Origin: Macrocystis pyrifera
Lineage: Eukaryota; Sar; Phaeophyceae; Laminariales; Laminariaceae
Length of the DNA stretch: 64,000 nucleotides
Assembly: GCA_031763025.1 (NCBI GenBank)
Contig: JASSKH010000010.1
Span: 9,255,427 to 9,319,426, forward strand
Direction: 5' to 3'
In this document: piece after piece, positions 46,021-55,710 of the stretch
Position numbering within the stretch: the stretch's first letter is position 1
How the letters are laid out: every line of letters starts with the position of its first letter
Translations under genes and position numbers: made by a program
The notes under the pieces: generated by a model
Database searches by the model: none
What the model was told of the DNA's origin: nothing
Seen by the model: the letters and a program-made list of their open reading frames with translations, nothing else

Positions 46021-46086
46021 CGAGTTCACTCGACACGAACGAGCTTGACAAAACCAAAAAACCAAGACGAAATCGCATGCGGCAAA

Positions 46087-49000
46087 TCACAAATCAATGC
46101 TGAACTCTGAAGCAATTTTAATCTTGAGCGCACGGGTCATCCGTAATTTGCGCAATTCCTTCACGACGAATTCAGGCGCAGCAGAATAAATCGACCGCAA
46201 AGACTCCCACGTGCGCTCCTCTGCTTCGAAACCATCCCAATCGACCAAGACAATCACCTCGTTGGCATCATCTTCGGCCACATGCACCAAAGCATTCATG
46301 CGGCATTCACCCTGCGCAAAGGAATGTTGGAAAACATCCTTCAGATCAGCGGTGACGTTCAACGTCGCATCCGCATAAAATCGTAAACGAGCCACGTGAG
46401 CTTGATGCACCTTCCCAGAAACGATGTTCTGAACTGAGTACACATGATCATGATCAGCTGCTACCACACGCCACGGACCAGTCCATGTGGACAACAATTT
46501 CGGTGTGACACCCTGCCGACGAACACGAGCATACAACACGAAATCACCAACCGCAAATTTTGGCAACACCACCTGGCCCTGAGCCTGTTTACGTTTGTTG
46601 TCGCGAGACACGGCAACAGCTGCGCGAATATCGGCGCAAAATCTCTCCTGCTCTGCAACGACTTCACGGACGTTCGCACGCAACAAGTCAGCATTCATCA
46701 CGTCAACATTCCACCTGCCATCAGACTCAGAAACGAGCGCCGAGAAATCGGTACGCGGAGCACGCCCAAACATCACGCTGTACGGAGTGCTTCGGTAACG
46801 TTCACGAAACGAAGTGTTCAAGGCCCACTGAGCGGCCGGCAAAACATCAACCCACTCCGAAACCTGACGACGTTGTTCTGACAGAATGGAACGCAGAGCA
46901 CGTACCACCTCTTTTACCATGCGTTCACACGTACCGTTCGACCACGGCGTGTAAGCGACAGCAAAACGATGTTCGATGTGCAACGCGTCGCTCAACAAAG
47001 CAAGCACCCTGTTCTTGAAATGCGTGGCGGTATCACTCACCCACACACGCGGCACCCCCAAAGTCTTACACCAGGCTAGCAAATGCTTCGCTGTGACCTC
47101 GGCTGTACAAGCCTCGGCCGGTTCCAACGCCACGTAGTTGGACAAATCATCCATGATGACCAAAACATATCGGAAACCATCCTCATCAGGCAGGCCATCG
47201 CTACCTTCGGGCCCGCTGTGGCCAACATACAAAAAATCAAAGTGCACCACTTCTCCCGGAGCGGTACCATGCACCGTGTCTCCGTAGGGACGAGGAATGA
47301 GTGCACCTGCACGCGTGTCTACACAGTGCAAACACTGGCGAACGAATTCGCGAACCTGAGAATCCATGTGAGGCCAAACACAATATTCCTTCAGGCGAAA
47401 CAAAGTCGGCGCCACACCACGGTGACCAGCCGAGCGCATGTGCGCGCACACCATCAAACGAGTTTGAAGAGCAAGATCATCCGGCGGAATCCACAAGACG
47501 TCACGCACCCCAACACGCACACGAAACAAACCATCATCGGCCAAGGTAGCTTGACCGAAGGTTGTCGAAAATTCATGAACACCAACGCCGATACGAGCGA
47601 CAGACCTTTGTTGCGAGGCACGAATCACATCCAATGCGGGAAGCGAATCGTCAGCATTACATGGGCTGTGCACGGCAACCGAACGAACAGGCACCGTAGG
47701 AACTTTGACCCAACGAGACAACAGATCCCCCCAACAGTTTCGATCGCCAGGGATGTGTTCGATTGCATAGCGGTATTGTCCTAAAACACCCTTCCAATTC
47801 TCTAGGCGTTGTGCCATGGTCTTTGTGACCGTCGTGACACACTTCTCCGGATTGAAAATGTACTGCAAGTTTCGATGATCAGTAAAGATATGAACACCAC
47901 CCCAAAGCAGGTATTCGAGCCTCCGGAACGTATTAACGATCGCAAAACCTTCTTTGTCGACAGTCGCCCAGCGCAACTGCGAACCTGTGAACGAACCACT
48001 CAGAAATCCGAGAGGCTCGTGAGACATGCTTTCCAACGCCAATCCACTGCGAAATTCGTGTTCAGGCACTTGGGTGAGAAAACTACCCCAATGGAAATCA
48101 GAAGCGTCAGGAAACATCAAAACAACGCACCCGGGACGAGGATGATGAAGCGGCACTGCTTGCGCCACCAAACCCCGTGCGGCATTCCACGCCCGCACCC
48201 GATCCTCCGTCCACGCGGTATCCTTGATGACACGATTGCGCGCCACTCGCTTAGTCCGACGTGTAGCCCCAACAAGGAGCTCCTCCAAAAAATCACGTAA
48301 CGGTGCTACCGTTTCCGCTAAACGTGGTAACGATGTACGCAACCAGTTGACAGCCTGCAAGAATTGCATTAGTTCTCCAGCGTTTTCGGGACGACGCATT
48401 TCACTTAAACCTTGCACTCGAGCGGGGTCATGGGACACGACACCATTGGAATACACCTTACCACACCAGACCAGTTCACGAGAGAAGAAGGTACACTTGT
48501 GGGCGGCGACAAACAGTCCAACATTCTCCAGGCGTTCAAGAATGTCATCAAGCAGCTGCAGAAGAGCTTCTTCGGTGTCTGCGAAAAAGAAAACGTCATC
48601 GACCCAAACTTTGCAATCCAAACCACGCAACACTTCAGTCATGACACCTTGGAAATAAGAAGTCGCATTCAAAACACCTTGGGGAACACGGGTAGGCGTG
48701 AACAAACCGTCGCTTGTCGCCATGGTGAAGACGTCTTGCGCCTCCGGAGCCAAAGGCATCTGCCAGTACCCTTGAAGTAGGTCCAGCTTGCCGAAGAAAC
48801 GCGCCCCCAGCAGATCTCCCATGTCTTCATGGTTGGGCATGACGCCCGGGGACTTCTCCACCCGTGCGTTCACCGCCGAGTAGTCGCTCACCAAACGGAA
48901 AGAGTCCTTCTTGGGCACCGCCATCGCCGGACTCGCCCACACCGCCTGGATGTTGTGGTAGACAAAGCCAAAAAACACCAAAGCAGCAATGCACTTCGAG

Positions 49001-51096
49001 AGCCAGTCCCTTTTCGTCGGTTCGTACCGACGTGGCGTTGCCTTGACAGGCTTCGCCTGTTGCTTCAGCTGCACTCGCATCGGCTCCACTTGCGCTGGCG
49101 GATCACCACACAGCGCACGGCGAAAAGCACCCACGCGACGAGCCAAAATTTCGCGCAAACGGGTTGCTCCGCCGACGCTTAATCCACTCTGCTCTGCCTG
49201 CTGCACGCTGTCCTCCAACGCCCGTTCTCGGGCCGTCCGCTCCTCCTCCGGATCCATGAACATGTCTGGCCCCCGGTCGACCAAATGTTCCACCGCCTTG
49301 TCCTCCGGAGCATCCACCGTAGCCTCGGTCTGAAAAGCACGCACGGAAACCGTCACTCTGCGCGCCGCAAGGTAACTCGGAGTCTCCACACCGGTCGATA
49401 CCGGCACTGCGCGAGGGCGAAGCTTCTCCAGAGCTTCACGGTAGACGTCGATGCCAAGAGCTTTCATGGTAGCCATGCCAAACAGAACGACGTTATCTGT
49501 ACCAGGCATGACCGCGAAAGTGATGGGCTCCAATTTCACCGCTCCCCACGGCGTCCGTACACTCACGGCAATCGGCACCGTTTTGTGCGTGACCATCACT
49601 GAAACCCCCGTAGCGGTTTTCGCCTGCTGCGGGCCATTTTCGAACGGAATTTGCAGATCGGCGCCGCCGAAATGCGAAGACAGCTGCTGAAGTAAGCCGA
49701 CACCGATGGACGTGAGCGCCGACCCCGAATCAAGGATCACACGCGCCATCAGCGAACCAACCGACCCTGGCAAAGAGAGATCAGCGCGTAAACACTCAGC
49801 GCTGCGATCGACAGGCACTTCACCTGCCGTTGAACTCTGGTCGGTACCAAGAGTCACCTGACGCCATGGCTGCCCTCCTACAGCCGGCGCCGAAGAAATA
49901 GAATCGGCGGTCCACCCCGACCAAGACGTCGAATATACAGACGGTTCCGGCGCTACCGCCCCTGCAGCAGCACCAGACACTGACTCCGCCCGCTCGGTGG
50001 ATGGCGAAGTTCTCGCTCCAGCAGCACCCACCGATGTTCCAGCTCCTCCAACGTATACAGCTCGGCCGGCAACAGACGACCCAGATCCCGACCCAGCGGC
50101 TCCTGCCGCTGGCGCACCAGAAGTTGAAGAAGCAACAGCAGAAGTTCCACCGCCCGCTGTCAATTGATTGCCACCACGGCCACCGCGCCCGCGTCCATGG
50201 TTGAATCTGCCCCGGCCGCCATTGCGGCCCCCGCGATACCCTGACGACCCGCGCCCACCACTGCTGGGAGCTGTGCCGCCACCGCGAGCTTTTGGGCAAT
50301 CAGAAACATAATGGTTGGGATCACCACACTCGAAACAGACGCGAACAAACGACTTTTTCGCGGACTGCTGCTGTTTCGGTTTCTGCTGCTGTTGGCGTCG
50401 CGGTTCAGCTGCCCCTGCAGCATCTTTCCGACCATACGCCTCGATGAATTTCCACTGTTCTGCAGCAGAAAAAATTTGGTCCATGACCAATGCCGGGTCC
50501 TTCTTCCACCCTGCAGCGTACGTTAGCTGACCTTTTACGTACTTTTTGAACTCGGACGGCCATAAGCCATCCACCAACGCCATGCTCACAAATTCCGCCG
50601 GTCCGGGCAACCACGAACGGTCCTGCGCGCGGTACATGGCATGCACCGCGTGATTCTCCGCAAAATACTTTTCCATAGCGGAGTTTACCATCATCGCGCG
50701 GTCTTTGACGGATGTTTCACCGCCCTGCTTTTTATCGCTCCTCATTGAGAGAACGCGACGCAAGTCCGCTGCCGCCCGCGAGGTGTCAAATCTGTTGCTG
50801 GTGGTTGTGTAACCAGCGTGCTGCCTAACAGCGTCCAACAACTCCGAGGCGGTCATCGTAGTCTGATGCTTGTAAAATCCCTCAAAACACCGATGAATGT
50901 AATTGGGGATAAGCTGGCCCATGCTCACTTTGGAGTGCTGAACCACCCCCTGAGCGTTGGCGAGCTGCAGCCGTTCCTCATAATCGAGGTACGCTGCGTA
51001 AAAAACACGAGAGGCCTGCTCGGTCCACACCTCTCCGTATTTCGGTGGAGTCAGAGACTCCCCTACCACCAGCGGCGTGCTTGCCGTGTGCGCCAT
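46087..51096 (-). CDS. gag-pol polyprotein
   Basis: 1669 codons. Residues 1-250 are gag-like. A CCHC zinc knuckle (C254, C257, H262, C267) is followed by a Gly/Arg-rich and Ala/Ser-rich stretch (270-380). An aspartic protease motif LDSGSALTS is at 455-463. Reverse transcriptase spans about 670-900, with KLDLLQGYW (770-778) and catalytic WVDD (831-834). RNase H has FPDASD (995-1000) and FTDHRN (1071-1076). Integrase has H1219, H1225, C1255 and C1258 as zinc ligands, and D1287, D1355 and E1391 as the DDE triad, with NGTCER around the Glu. A chromodomain-like end (VLVDWDGFEAEERTWESL, 1616-1633) closes the protein. All catalytic motifs I could check are present. The ATG is the first in the frame, about 207 nt inside the 5' LTR. 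Confidence 0.95.
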   Translation of the reverse strand: MAHTASTPLVVGESLTPPKYGEVWTEQASRVFYAAYLDYEERLQLANAQGVVQHSKVSMGQLIPNYIHRCFEGFYKHQTTMTASELLDAVRQHAGYTTTSNRFDTSRAAADLRRVLSMRSDKKQGGETSVKDRAMMVNSAMEKYFAENHAVHAMYRAQDRSWLPGPAEFVSMALVDGLWPSEFKKYVKGQLTYAAGWKKDPALVMDQIFSAAEQWKFIEAYGRKDAAGAAEPRRQQQQKPKQQQSAKKSFVRVCFECGDPNHYVSDCPKARGGGTAPSSGGRGSSGYRGGRNGGRGRFNHGRGRGGRGGNQLTAGGGTSAVASSTSGAPAAGAAGSGSGSSVAGRAVYVGGAGTSVGAAGARTSPSTERAESVSGAAAGAVAPEPSVYSTSWSGWTADSISSAPAVGGQPWRQVTLGTDQSSTAGEVPVDRSAECLRADLSLPGSVGSLMARVILDSGSALTSIGVGLLQQLSSHFGGADLQIPFENGPQQAKTATGVSVMVTHKTVPIAVSVRTPWGAVKLEPITFAVMPGTDNVVLFGMATMKALGIDVYREALEKLRPRAVPVSTGVETPSYLAARRVTVSVRAFQTEATVDAPEDKAVEHLVDRGPDMFMDPEEERTARERALEDSVQQAEQSGLSVGGATRLREILARRVGAFRRALCGDPPAQVEPMRVQLKQQAKPVKATPRRYEPTKRDWLSKCIAALVFFGFVYHNIQAVWASPAMAVPKKDSFRLVSDYSAVNARVEKSPGVMPNHEDMGDLLGARFFGKLDLLQGYWQMPLAPEAQDVFTMATSDGLFTPTRVPQGVLNATSYFQGVMTEVLRGLDCKVWVDDVFFFADTEEALLQLLDDILERLENVGLFVAAHKCTFFSRELVWCGKVYSNGVVSHDPARVQGLSEMRRPENAGELMQFLQAVNWLRTSLPRLAETVAPLRDFLEELLVGATRRTKRVARNRVIKDTAWTEDRVRAWNAARGLVAQAVPLHHPRPGCVVLMFPDASDFHWGSFLTQVPEHEFRSGLALESMSHEPLGFLSGSFTGSQLRWATVDKEGFAIVNTFRRLEYLLWGGVHIFTDHRNLQYIFNPEKCVTTVTKTMAQRLENWKGVLGQYRYAIEHIPGDRNCWGDLLSRWVKVPTVPVRSVAVHSPCNADDSLPALDVIRASQQRSVARIGVGVHEFSTTFGQATLADDGLFRVRVGVRDVLWIPPDDLALQTRLMVCAHMRSAGHRGVAPTLFRLKEYCVWPHMDSQVREFVRQCLHCVDTRAGALIPRPYGDTVHGTAPGEVVHFDFLYVGHSGPEGSDGLPDEDGFRYVLVIMDDLSNYVALEPAEACTAEVTAKHLLAWCKTLGVPRVWVSDTATHFKNRVLALLSDALHIEHRFAVAYTPWSNGTCERMVKEVVRALRSILSEQRRQVSEWVDVLPAAQWALNTSFRERYRSTPYSVMFGRAPRTDFSALVSESDGRWNVDVMNADLLRANVREVVAEQERFCADIRAAVAVSRDNKRKQAQGQVVLPKFAVGDFVLYARVRRQGVTPKLLSTWTGPWRVVAADHDHVYSVQNIVSGKVHQAHVARLRFYADATLNVTADLKDVFQHSFAQGECRMNALVHVAEDDANEVIVLVDWDGFEAEERTWESLRSIYSAAPEFVVKELRKLRMTRALKIKIASEFSIDL

Positions 51097-51303
51097 AATC
51101 CACAGCAGTCCACCTGGACTCTACTGTAATAACGGAGAAACTGCCGCCTGACCTGTGCGTCCTCCAGCTCCCGGAGCGTCCTCCCCTGCTGTGCGCTTCA
51201 AGCCGTTTCGATCCGTCCAACGGGCCAACTGCCTTCCCAGCTGTGACCCAATACTCCGCAGCCGAAAACTCCTCCAACAGAAGTTCCGCGAATATCTAGA
51301 TAT
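51097..51303 (-). other. retrotransposon leader; PBS not identified
   Basis: Next to the 5' LTR there is a perfect 14-bp palindrome, AATATCTAGATATT (51291-51304), where a primer binding site would be expected. The first TGG is about 27 nt further in (TGGAGGAGTTTTCGG). No clear match to a tRNA 3' end or to the LTR start (self-priming) is visible. Confidence 0.5.
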
Positions 51304-51535
51304 TATGGCCTCTGCCAGATGATATCAGCAAGAGGGCTTCCAGCGAGGGACTCCACCAGTCTCGCTGGCCTCGCACTCAGTAAGTCTTGTTCTTAGAGCT
51401 TGTATTATCACGGAGTGATCCTCATCGGACCACGAGCCAGGTGGCTAGGGGACATCACACAGGATCCCCGGCCACTGCTCCACTCACACATGCGATTACA
51501 CTGAAACCTCCACGGCTTGGTATCTTTTGGCTACA
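51304..51535 (-). repeat. 5' LTR
   Basis: The promoter copy for the element on the minus strand. Same length and sequence, by eye, as the 3' LTR. Confidence 0.9.
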
Positions 51536-51652
51536 GGTTGCTGTTATGACGTGATATACCACGCTCTTATTGACCGGGTGATGTGTAGTAGCAGGACGAC
51601 AATAATAGGTATACAGTAGCAGCAGTAGCAGAGAAATATAATATTATTAATA

Positions 51653-51756
51653 TTGCGGGGGTCCATAGTTAATAGGACCTATGATACACATAAAAACCTA
51701 TATATTTACCTATTTTTACTAAAAAAATTGGTCCCGTTAACTATGGACCCCCGTAA
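51653..51756 (-). mobile_element. MITE-A copy 21
   Basis: Left end TTGCGG. The left flank is a complete TATTAATA word whose last TA is the target site. A short deletion in the centre (ACTAAAAAAATTGG). Confidence 0.8.
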
Positions 51757-51894
51757 TAGTAGTATTAACAGTAGTACTACTGACGGGCCTCCTCGTACTG
51801 CGTCTCTCTCCGTTACTACAACAGCAGTGTCCTCGGTACCTGGTCTCCTCGTCACATGGTCTCCTCGTGACGGGCCAAATTACGGAATGAACTA

Positions 51895-52140
51895 TACACG
51901 TGAAAGGCACGGCAAACATTACCAGGCAAGATAAGCGCCCTAATACCTTCTGTTCGGGGCAGTGCTTGCTATGAAGGGATTGCAACCCTTGAGGTAATCC
52001 GAGATCCCGGCTTATCGGCCAGTGAACCCCGGATTGTGCTTTTACTATTAATAGAGATTCACTCTAACCACTGAGCCAACAGCAGTCAGCTTATCAGCAG
52101 CCTGAGTGTTTGCTCAGTGGTTAGGGGGAATCTCTATTAT
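51895..52140 (-). repeat. repeat G copy 2 with head-to-head tRNA-like ends
   Basis: Matches 25265-25500. CTCTAACCACTGAGCC (52068-52083) is mirrored by GCTCAGTGGTTAGGGGGAAT (52112-52131), so two tRNA-like heads face each other and could form a hairpin. Confidence 0.6.
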
Positions 52141-52494
52141 TCCTAACTCCTAACCTCGTAGTGGCTTGCTTGGCCCGTCGCTCCAAGTTCGAAGGTTCGA
52201 ACCGTGGTGAAGGTTTGAACCGTGGTTAATGCATTTGGGATATTTCCACGTCGGCACGTGGCGTGCACCACTCCGAGCACCAAAAGCGAGAACGCATCGT
52301 CAACGCTACTGGTAAATTGGTAACATGATGATGCCTATATTGTGTAATTTTGCTATCCGGCAGTGCCCGACGCAATCGTTCGGCCCCTCGCATGCTCTTG
52401 GTGCGTAGGCAAGTAGCAAAAAGACGAAAGCCCTATGAAAAGCGAACAAGGGAGCTACAGTATTTTTTGCGTGAAAACCTCTTGGGGTCTTCAC

Positions 52495-52585
52495 AGAGGG
52501 GAAAAACTGACGATAAAAGGTGAAGATTACAACGGCGACGGCCACTGCGTCAATAGGGAATGATACGAGCTGCTGCCCGAGTTAC
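52495..52585 (+). repeat. repeat L copy 2
   Basis: AACTGACGATAAAAGGTGAA ... AATAGGGAATGATACGAGCT resembles 24365-24470. Confidence 0.45.
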
Positions 52586-52773
52586 ATTGCAAGGACTCCT
52601 CCTATGCACGGCACGGGGCGCAACACCATCCTTACCCCTACCCATACTGTGTGTACCGCTGTCGCCAACGCTATATACTATACTATACTATATACCAGTA
52701 CTATATACTCCTACCAGGTGCACGCTTGATAACACCCAAGGTATCGTTGCTTTGTTCGCTATTCCGGGATCTG
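52584..52773 (-). repeat. repeat K, minus copy
   Basis: Reverse complement of 21383-21575 with very few changes, about 31 kb away. Confidence 0.75.
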
Positions 52774-52971
52774 GAAGGGGTGAACTTAGCGTACCGCTAC
52801 TCGCATTGCCTTGTACTCGCCATTTGATAATGTGTAGCATACCTGGTACATTCCAACACCGTTCACTCAGGAAAGGAAAAAAAAACGCAGGTAGCCCTCC
52901 TTTAAGGGACCTCGCGAAAAGATAAAACGGTACAAAAGGGACCTCTCCGCCCCGACGCACTAGCGTGTCAC

Positions 52972-53073
52972 TTATCCCTTTTAGAGCAAAAATGCTGTCC
53001 CGTTTTGAGGACAATCCAGTCAAATTCTAAGTAATTTGTCCTCAAAGTGGGACTGCGGTACCCAAAGGGTTGA
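52972..53073. mobile_element. MITE-B copy
   Basis: TTATCCCTTTTAGAGC left and CCCAAAGGGTTGA right ends; arms GCTGTCCCGTTTTGAGGACA and TTGTCCTCAAAGTGGGACTG. Confidence 0.7.
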
Positions 53074-53734
53074 AAGGGACTATTTAATACCTGGTACTGC
53101 ACTACTGTACAGCGTTTCGCTTGTCATCCGACAAACACATGTGCAATATACAGCGCATGGTTCAGCCCGATACTTCGTGAATCGGGCACTCTACTATCTT
53201 ACGTGGAGAGTATCCCTGCCATCACTCTCACCGTTTTTTTGCACGGTTTCCTTACTTCGAAGCCCCATTTACCCCCTTTTTTCCCAACCACAGTAAGTAG
53301 TACCTTGCCACTTCCAAGCGCCAGGGCGAAGTCCTCCCCCCTAGCCACTCTATCATGCCAGAACCCAAGAAGTATTGAACGACAGCCCGCCGTCCGTCAA
53401 AGGGCTGGCGGGTCGATTGTGACTTATAGCTGCTGCGTGCGTACTTCAAAGCGCAGCAGGGCCGTTGTGCGCTGGGTAAACACACGCATGGGATGCCACG
53501 GAACCATCAATCGGCATTTTACGTACAAGACTCACTTCCCTGCTTTCCTCTATATTTATCACAACGACGGTCATCGTATAGAGTATAGTGCACAACGCAC
53601 GATTAGTTTTATCCTCAGGACTTCTTTCTTTGACGAGGTTTCCCCTTTCCTTTTGGCGAGGGTAACCTCTTTTTCTTTCCGCTTTTTTTTGTGTTGTGTC
53701 CTCTCATTCCACCTCAGATCGTCACTCAAAATAT

Positions 53735-53761
53735 CCCCCCCCCCCCCCCCCCCCCCCCCCC
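53735..53761. repeat. C27 homopolymer
   Basis: Twenty-seven C, followed by further C-rich sequence. It creates a long but meaningless proline-rich frame. Confidence 0.85.
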
Positions 53762-53789
53762 ACCCTCCCCCCCGCCTTCTGCACGCCTC

Positions 53790-54110
53790 CTCAGCCAAAA
53801 CGTTGTCATGGTGCAGGGCATCAGCGCGGTGGCACCCATGTGGTTTAGTTCAGGTTTAGATGCTCAGTGAGGTCACGAAGCCACTAACACGCGAAGCTTT
53901 CACCAACTGATCGCCACCCGCAAAAACCTTTCTCCCCCATCACCATCGGTACGCCCCCACAACACCAAGAAGGCATTCGAGTTGCCCTTTGTCATGACGC
54001 AGGACATCGGCGCGGTGGCTAGGTGCGTTCAGGCTAGGTGCTCAACGAGGTCGCAAAAACAGCTGAAAATAGTGTACCGCGAAGCGGCTTGCCCTCTGCT
54101 CTGATGTCGC
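53790..54110 (+). repeat. diverged tandem duplication, exon-like core
   Basis: GTCATGGTGCAGGGCATCAG and GTCATGACGCAGGACATCGG lie about 180 bp apart. Each is followed by GCGGTGGC, then TTCAGG-T-AG-TGCTCA-GAGGTC. The second copy is open as AFELPFVMTQDIGAVAR before a GTGCGT donor-like site. It may be a duplicated exon; no domain recognised. Confidence 0.4.
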
Positions 54111-54562
54111 CGTTGTTGAGTGTACGATAAACGAACCGTCTGTATCTATATTATTCTCTTCTCAATAGATCTACGATAATACCGGTATATGATAATAACA
54201 TCACTAGGAGATTCAATCAAAGTACGCGTAGTAGATCGTGTACGTAATAGGGTACAGGTATATGGGGTACTGGTACATGATCGTATCACAGGATCATGTA
54301 GAACACGTAATGCACAACTTAAGTTGATTGGACGGTCGCAGCAGGTGATCGCACCAGAGAAGTGATCCCCACAAGCTCACTCTCCACCACCACCGCTCTC
54401 TCGAGCACGGCCACGTAAGCGCTCTATATTTCCAACCACCCTTCTCTCTTCTGTTCTATTGAACAACACAATTGTATCTCACGATCACTAGCAGAGATGC
54501 CATCCTCCGTCTGCGAGGCTCTCCACGAGACATAATCATTAATGTCAGCCACGTTCTTACAG

Positions 54563-54705
54563 GTGACAACCCTCATTCTCATTGCCGTTGCTTGTTTTCG
54601 ACTTCGTCGGCCAAGTGTCCCGTGCCGAGACACGCCACCCCACAGGGCTGGATGCCTTTCTCCAACGCCTACCTGCTCAAGCGCGAGGGCAAACACGGCA
54701 CATTA
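54563..54705 (+). CDS. weak candidate exon, unknown
   Basis: After an acceptor CGTTCTTACAG a frame reads SAKCPVPRHATPQGWMPFSN then AYLLKREGKHGTL, ending near a GTACGAG donor-like site. It has good protein-like composition. The minus strand is also open over part of this stretch. Family not recognised. Confidence 0.3.
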
Positions 54706-54729
54706 CTGCTGTACGAGTATAATTATAAG

Positions 54730-54838
54730 ATTTCACGAGCCGGGTCGGGTCGAGTCGAGTCAGGATAATTATAAGATTTCACGAGTCGGGTCGGGTCGGG
54801 TCGGGTCACCTGACTCGACTCGACCCGGACCCGGCCTG
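54730..54838 (+). repeat. CGGGTCGGGTCG repeat with tandem TATAAGATTTCACGAG
   Basis: Two copies of ATAATTATAAGATTTCACGA followed by (GGGTC)n, then the complementary GACTCGACTCGACCCGG, so part of it can fold back. A similar pentamer tract is at 43200-43270. Confidence 0.6.
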
Positions 54839-55002
54839 TGAGAAGTGCCCCGAACGGTGAAAAAACCATGATGGATACTTCGAGCATACAGCAGTATAGG
54901 GAAACAGGGAGTATGGCGTGACCTTGTGGTATGGCGTTCCAGCGTTCCGGCGTTCGGAGAAGGGTCAGGGTTACCATGTTAAGAAAATAGCCGTTGTTAT
55001 TA

Positions 55003-55113
55003 TTACGGGGGACCATAGTTAATAGGACCTACGGTACACACGAACACCCACATATTTCCATATTTTTAGTACAGTAACAAAATTTGGTCCTATTTACTAT
55101 GTGCCCCCCCGTA
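55003..55113 (-). mobile_element. MITE-A copy 22
   Basis: Near its right half, siblings have TTTTTACTAACAA; this copy has TTTTTAGTACAGTAACAA, an added TACAGTA word (55070-55076). Confidence 0.75.
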
Positions 55114-55324
55114 TAGTGTTTTCGCCATCCGACAATGTGCAGGCATGAGCTCCATCAACGTCGATATTTCACCAACATTCCAGAGCTGTTCTTGTTCTCG
55201 CAGTACGACAAAATTGGTGGATATACTTGGCGAGGCGTGCTGCGCCGCGTGACAAGTCTCTGTGGCGGAATTTCTACGTACACTATAATCCAGTAATGGA
55301 CGGTGGCCCCTTGGGAATTGCTAT

Positions 55325-55630
55325 GGGCCACTCACGAGGCAGTTAGTATTACATAGTACCAACATTGCTGGTGTCTCTGGAAGTGGTCACACCAGAAAAT
55401 AAATCAGTTCATTGACACTGTTATCCACCGCAAGCCACCTCACAAGCGGTTCTTAGTATAATAGGATGCACCTTACCCTTCATGCGACTCGCCGAACACC
55501 TCACGGCGCTTCGAGCTTGATGCAAGCAATGATGTCTGCCTGGTCGGTAAAAACCCGACGTGCTCCGCGTACTAGGATTGTAGGGACGCGAGGTTCTATG
55601 TATTGTCATACAACTACGACCATGCATTAT
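55325..55630 (+). repeat. repeat C copy 2
   Basis: The longest copy. GCAGTTAGTATTACATAGTA ... GTGTCTCTGGAAGTGGTCAC matches the start of the copy at 62672-62985; the rest matches both others. Confidence 0.75.
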
Positions 55631-55710
55631 TGCCGGCGTCCCCGGTGGCTTGGTAGGTGGTCCGCGAGCCTATCAATTTCGTGAGTTCGAGTCTCACCGA
55701 GTGCATGCTC
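55631..55710 (+). pseudogene. tRNA-like sequence
   Basis: A box-like TGGCTTGGTAGG and T arm GTGAGTTCGAGTCTCAC with the usual spacing. The acceptor stem does not pair beyond TGC/GCA. Probably a tRNA pseudogene or SINE head, directly after repeat C copy 2. Confidence 0.45.

Larger units (their letters stand above)
45777..51535 (-). mobile_element. full-length Ty3/gypsy chromovirus
   Basis: Two LTRs of about 231 bp flank 5.3 kb with one 1669-codon gag-pol frame. The LTRs appear identical by eye, and the frame is unbroken, which points to a recent insertion. The outer flanks share AGGTT (45772-45776 and 51535-51539 on the plus strand), a 5-bp duplication; with TG-initial LTRs it is 4 bp (GGTT). 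Integrase follows RNase H, which places it in Ty3/gypsy (Metaviridae). A chromodomain at the C-terminus marks a chromovirus, which usually targets chromatin. Unlike Ty3 there is no gag/pol frameshift. Confidence 0.93.

Noticed and set aside
46444-50530. Plus-strand frames of 100-230 codons inside the retrotransposon
   Set aside because: All are antisense shadows of gag-pol.
53203-53859. A 218-codon frame with a long proline run
   Set aside because: It exists only because of the C27 homopolymer; sequence on either side shows no related protein features.
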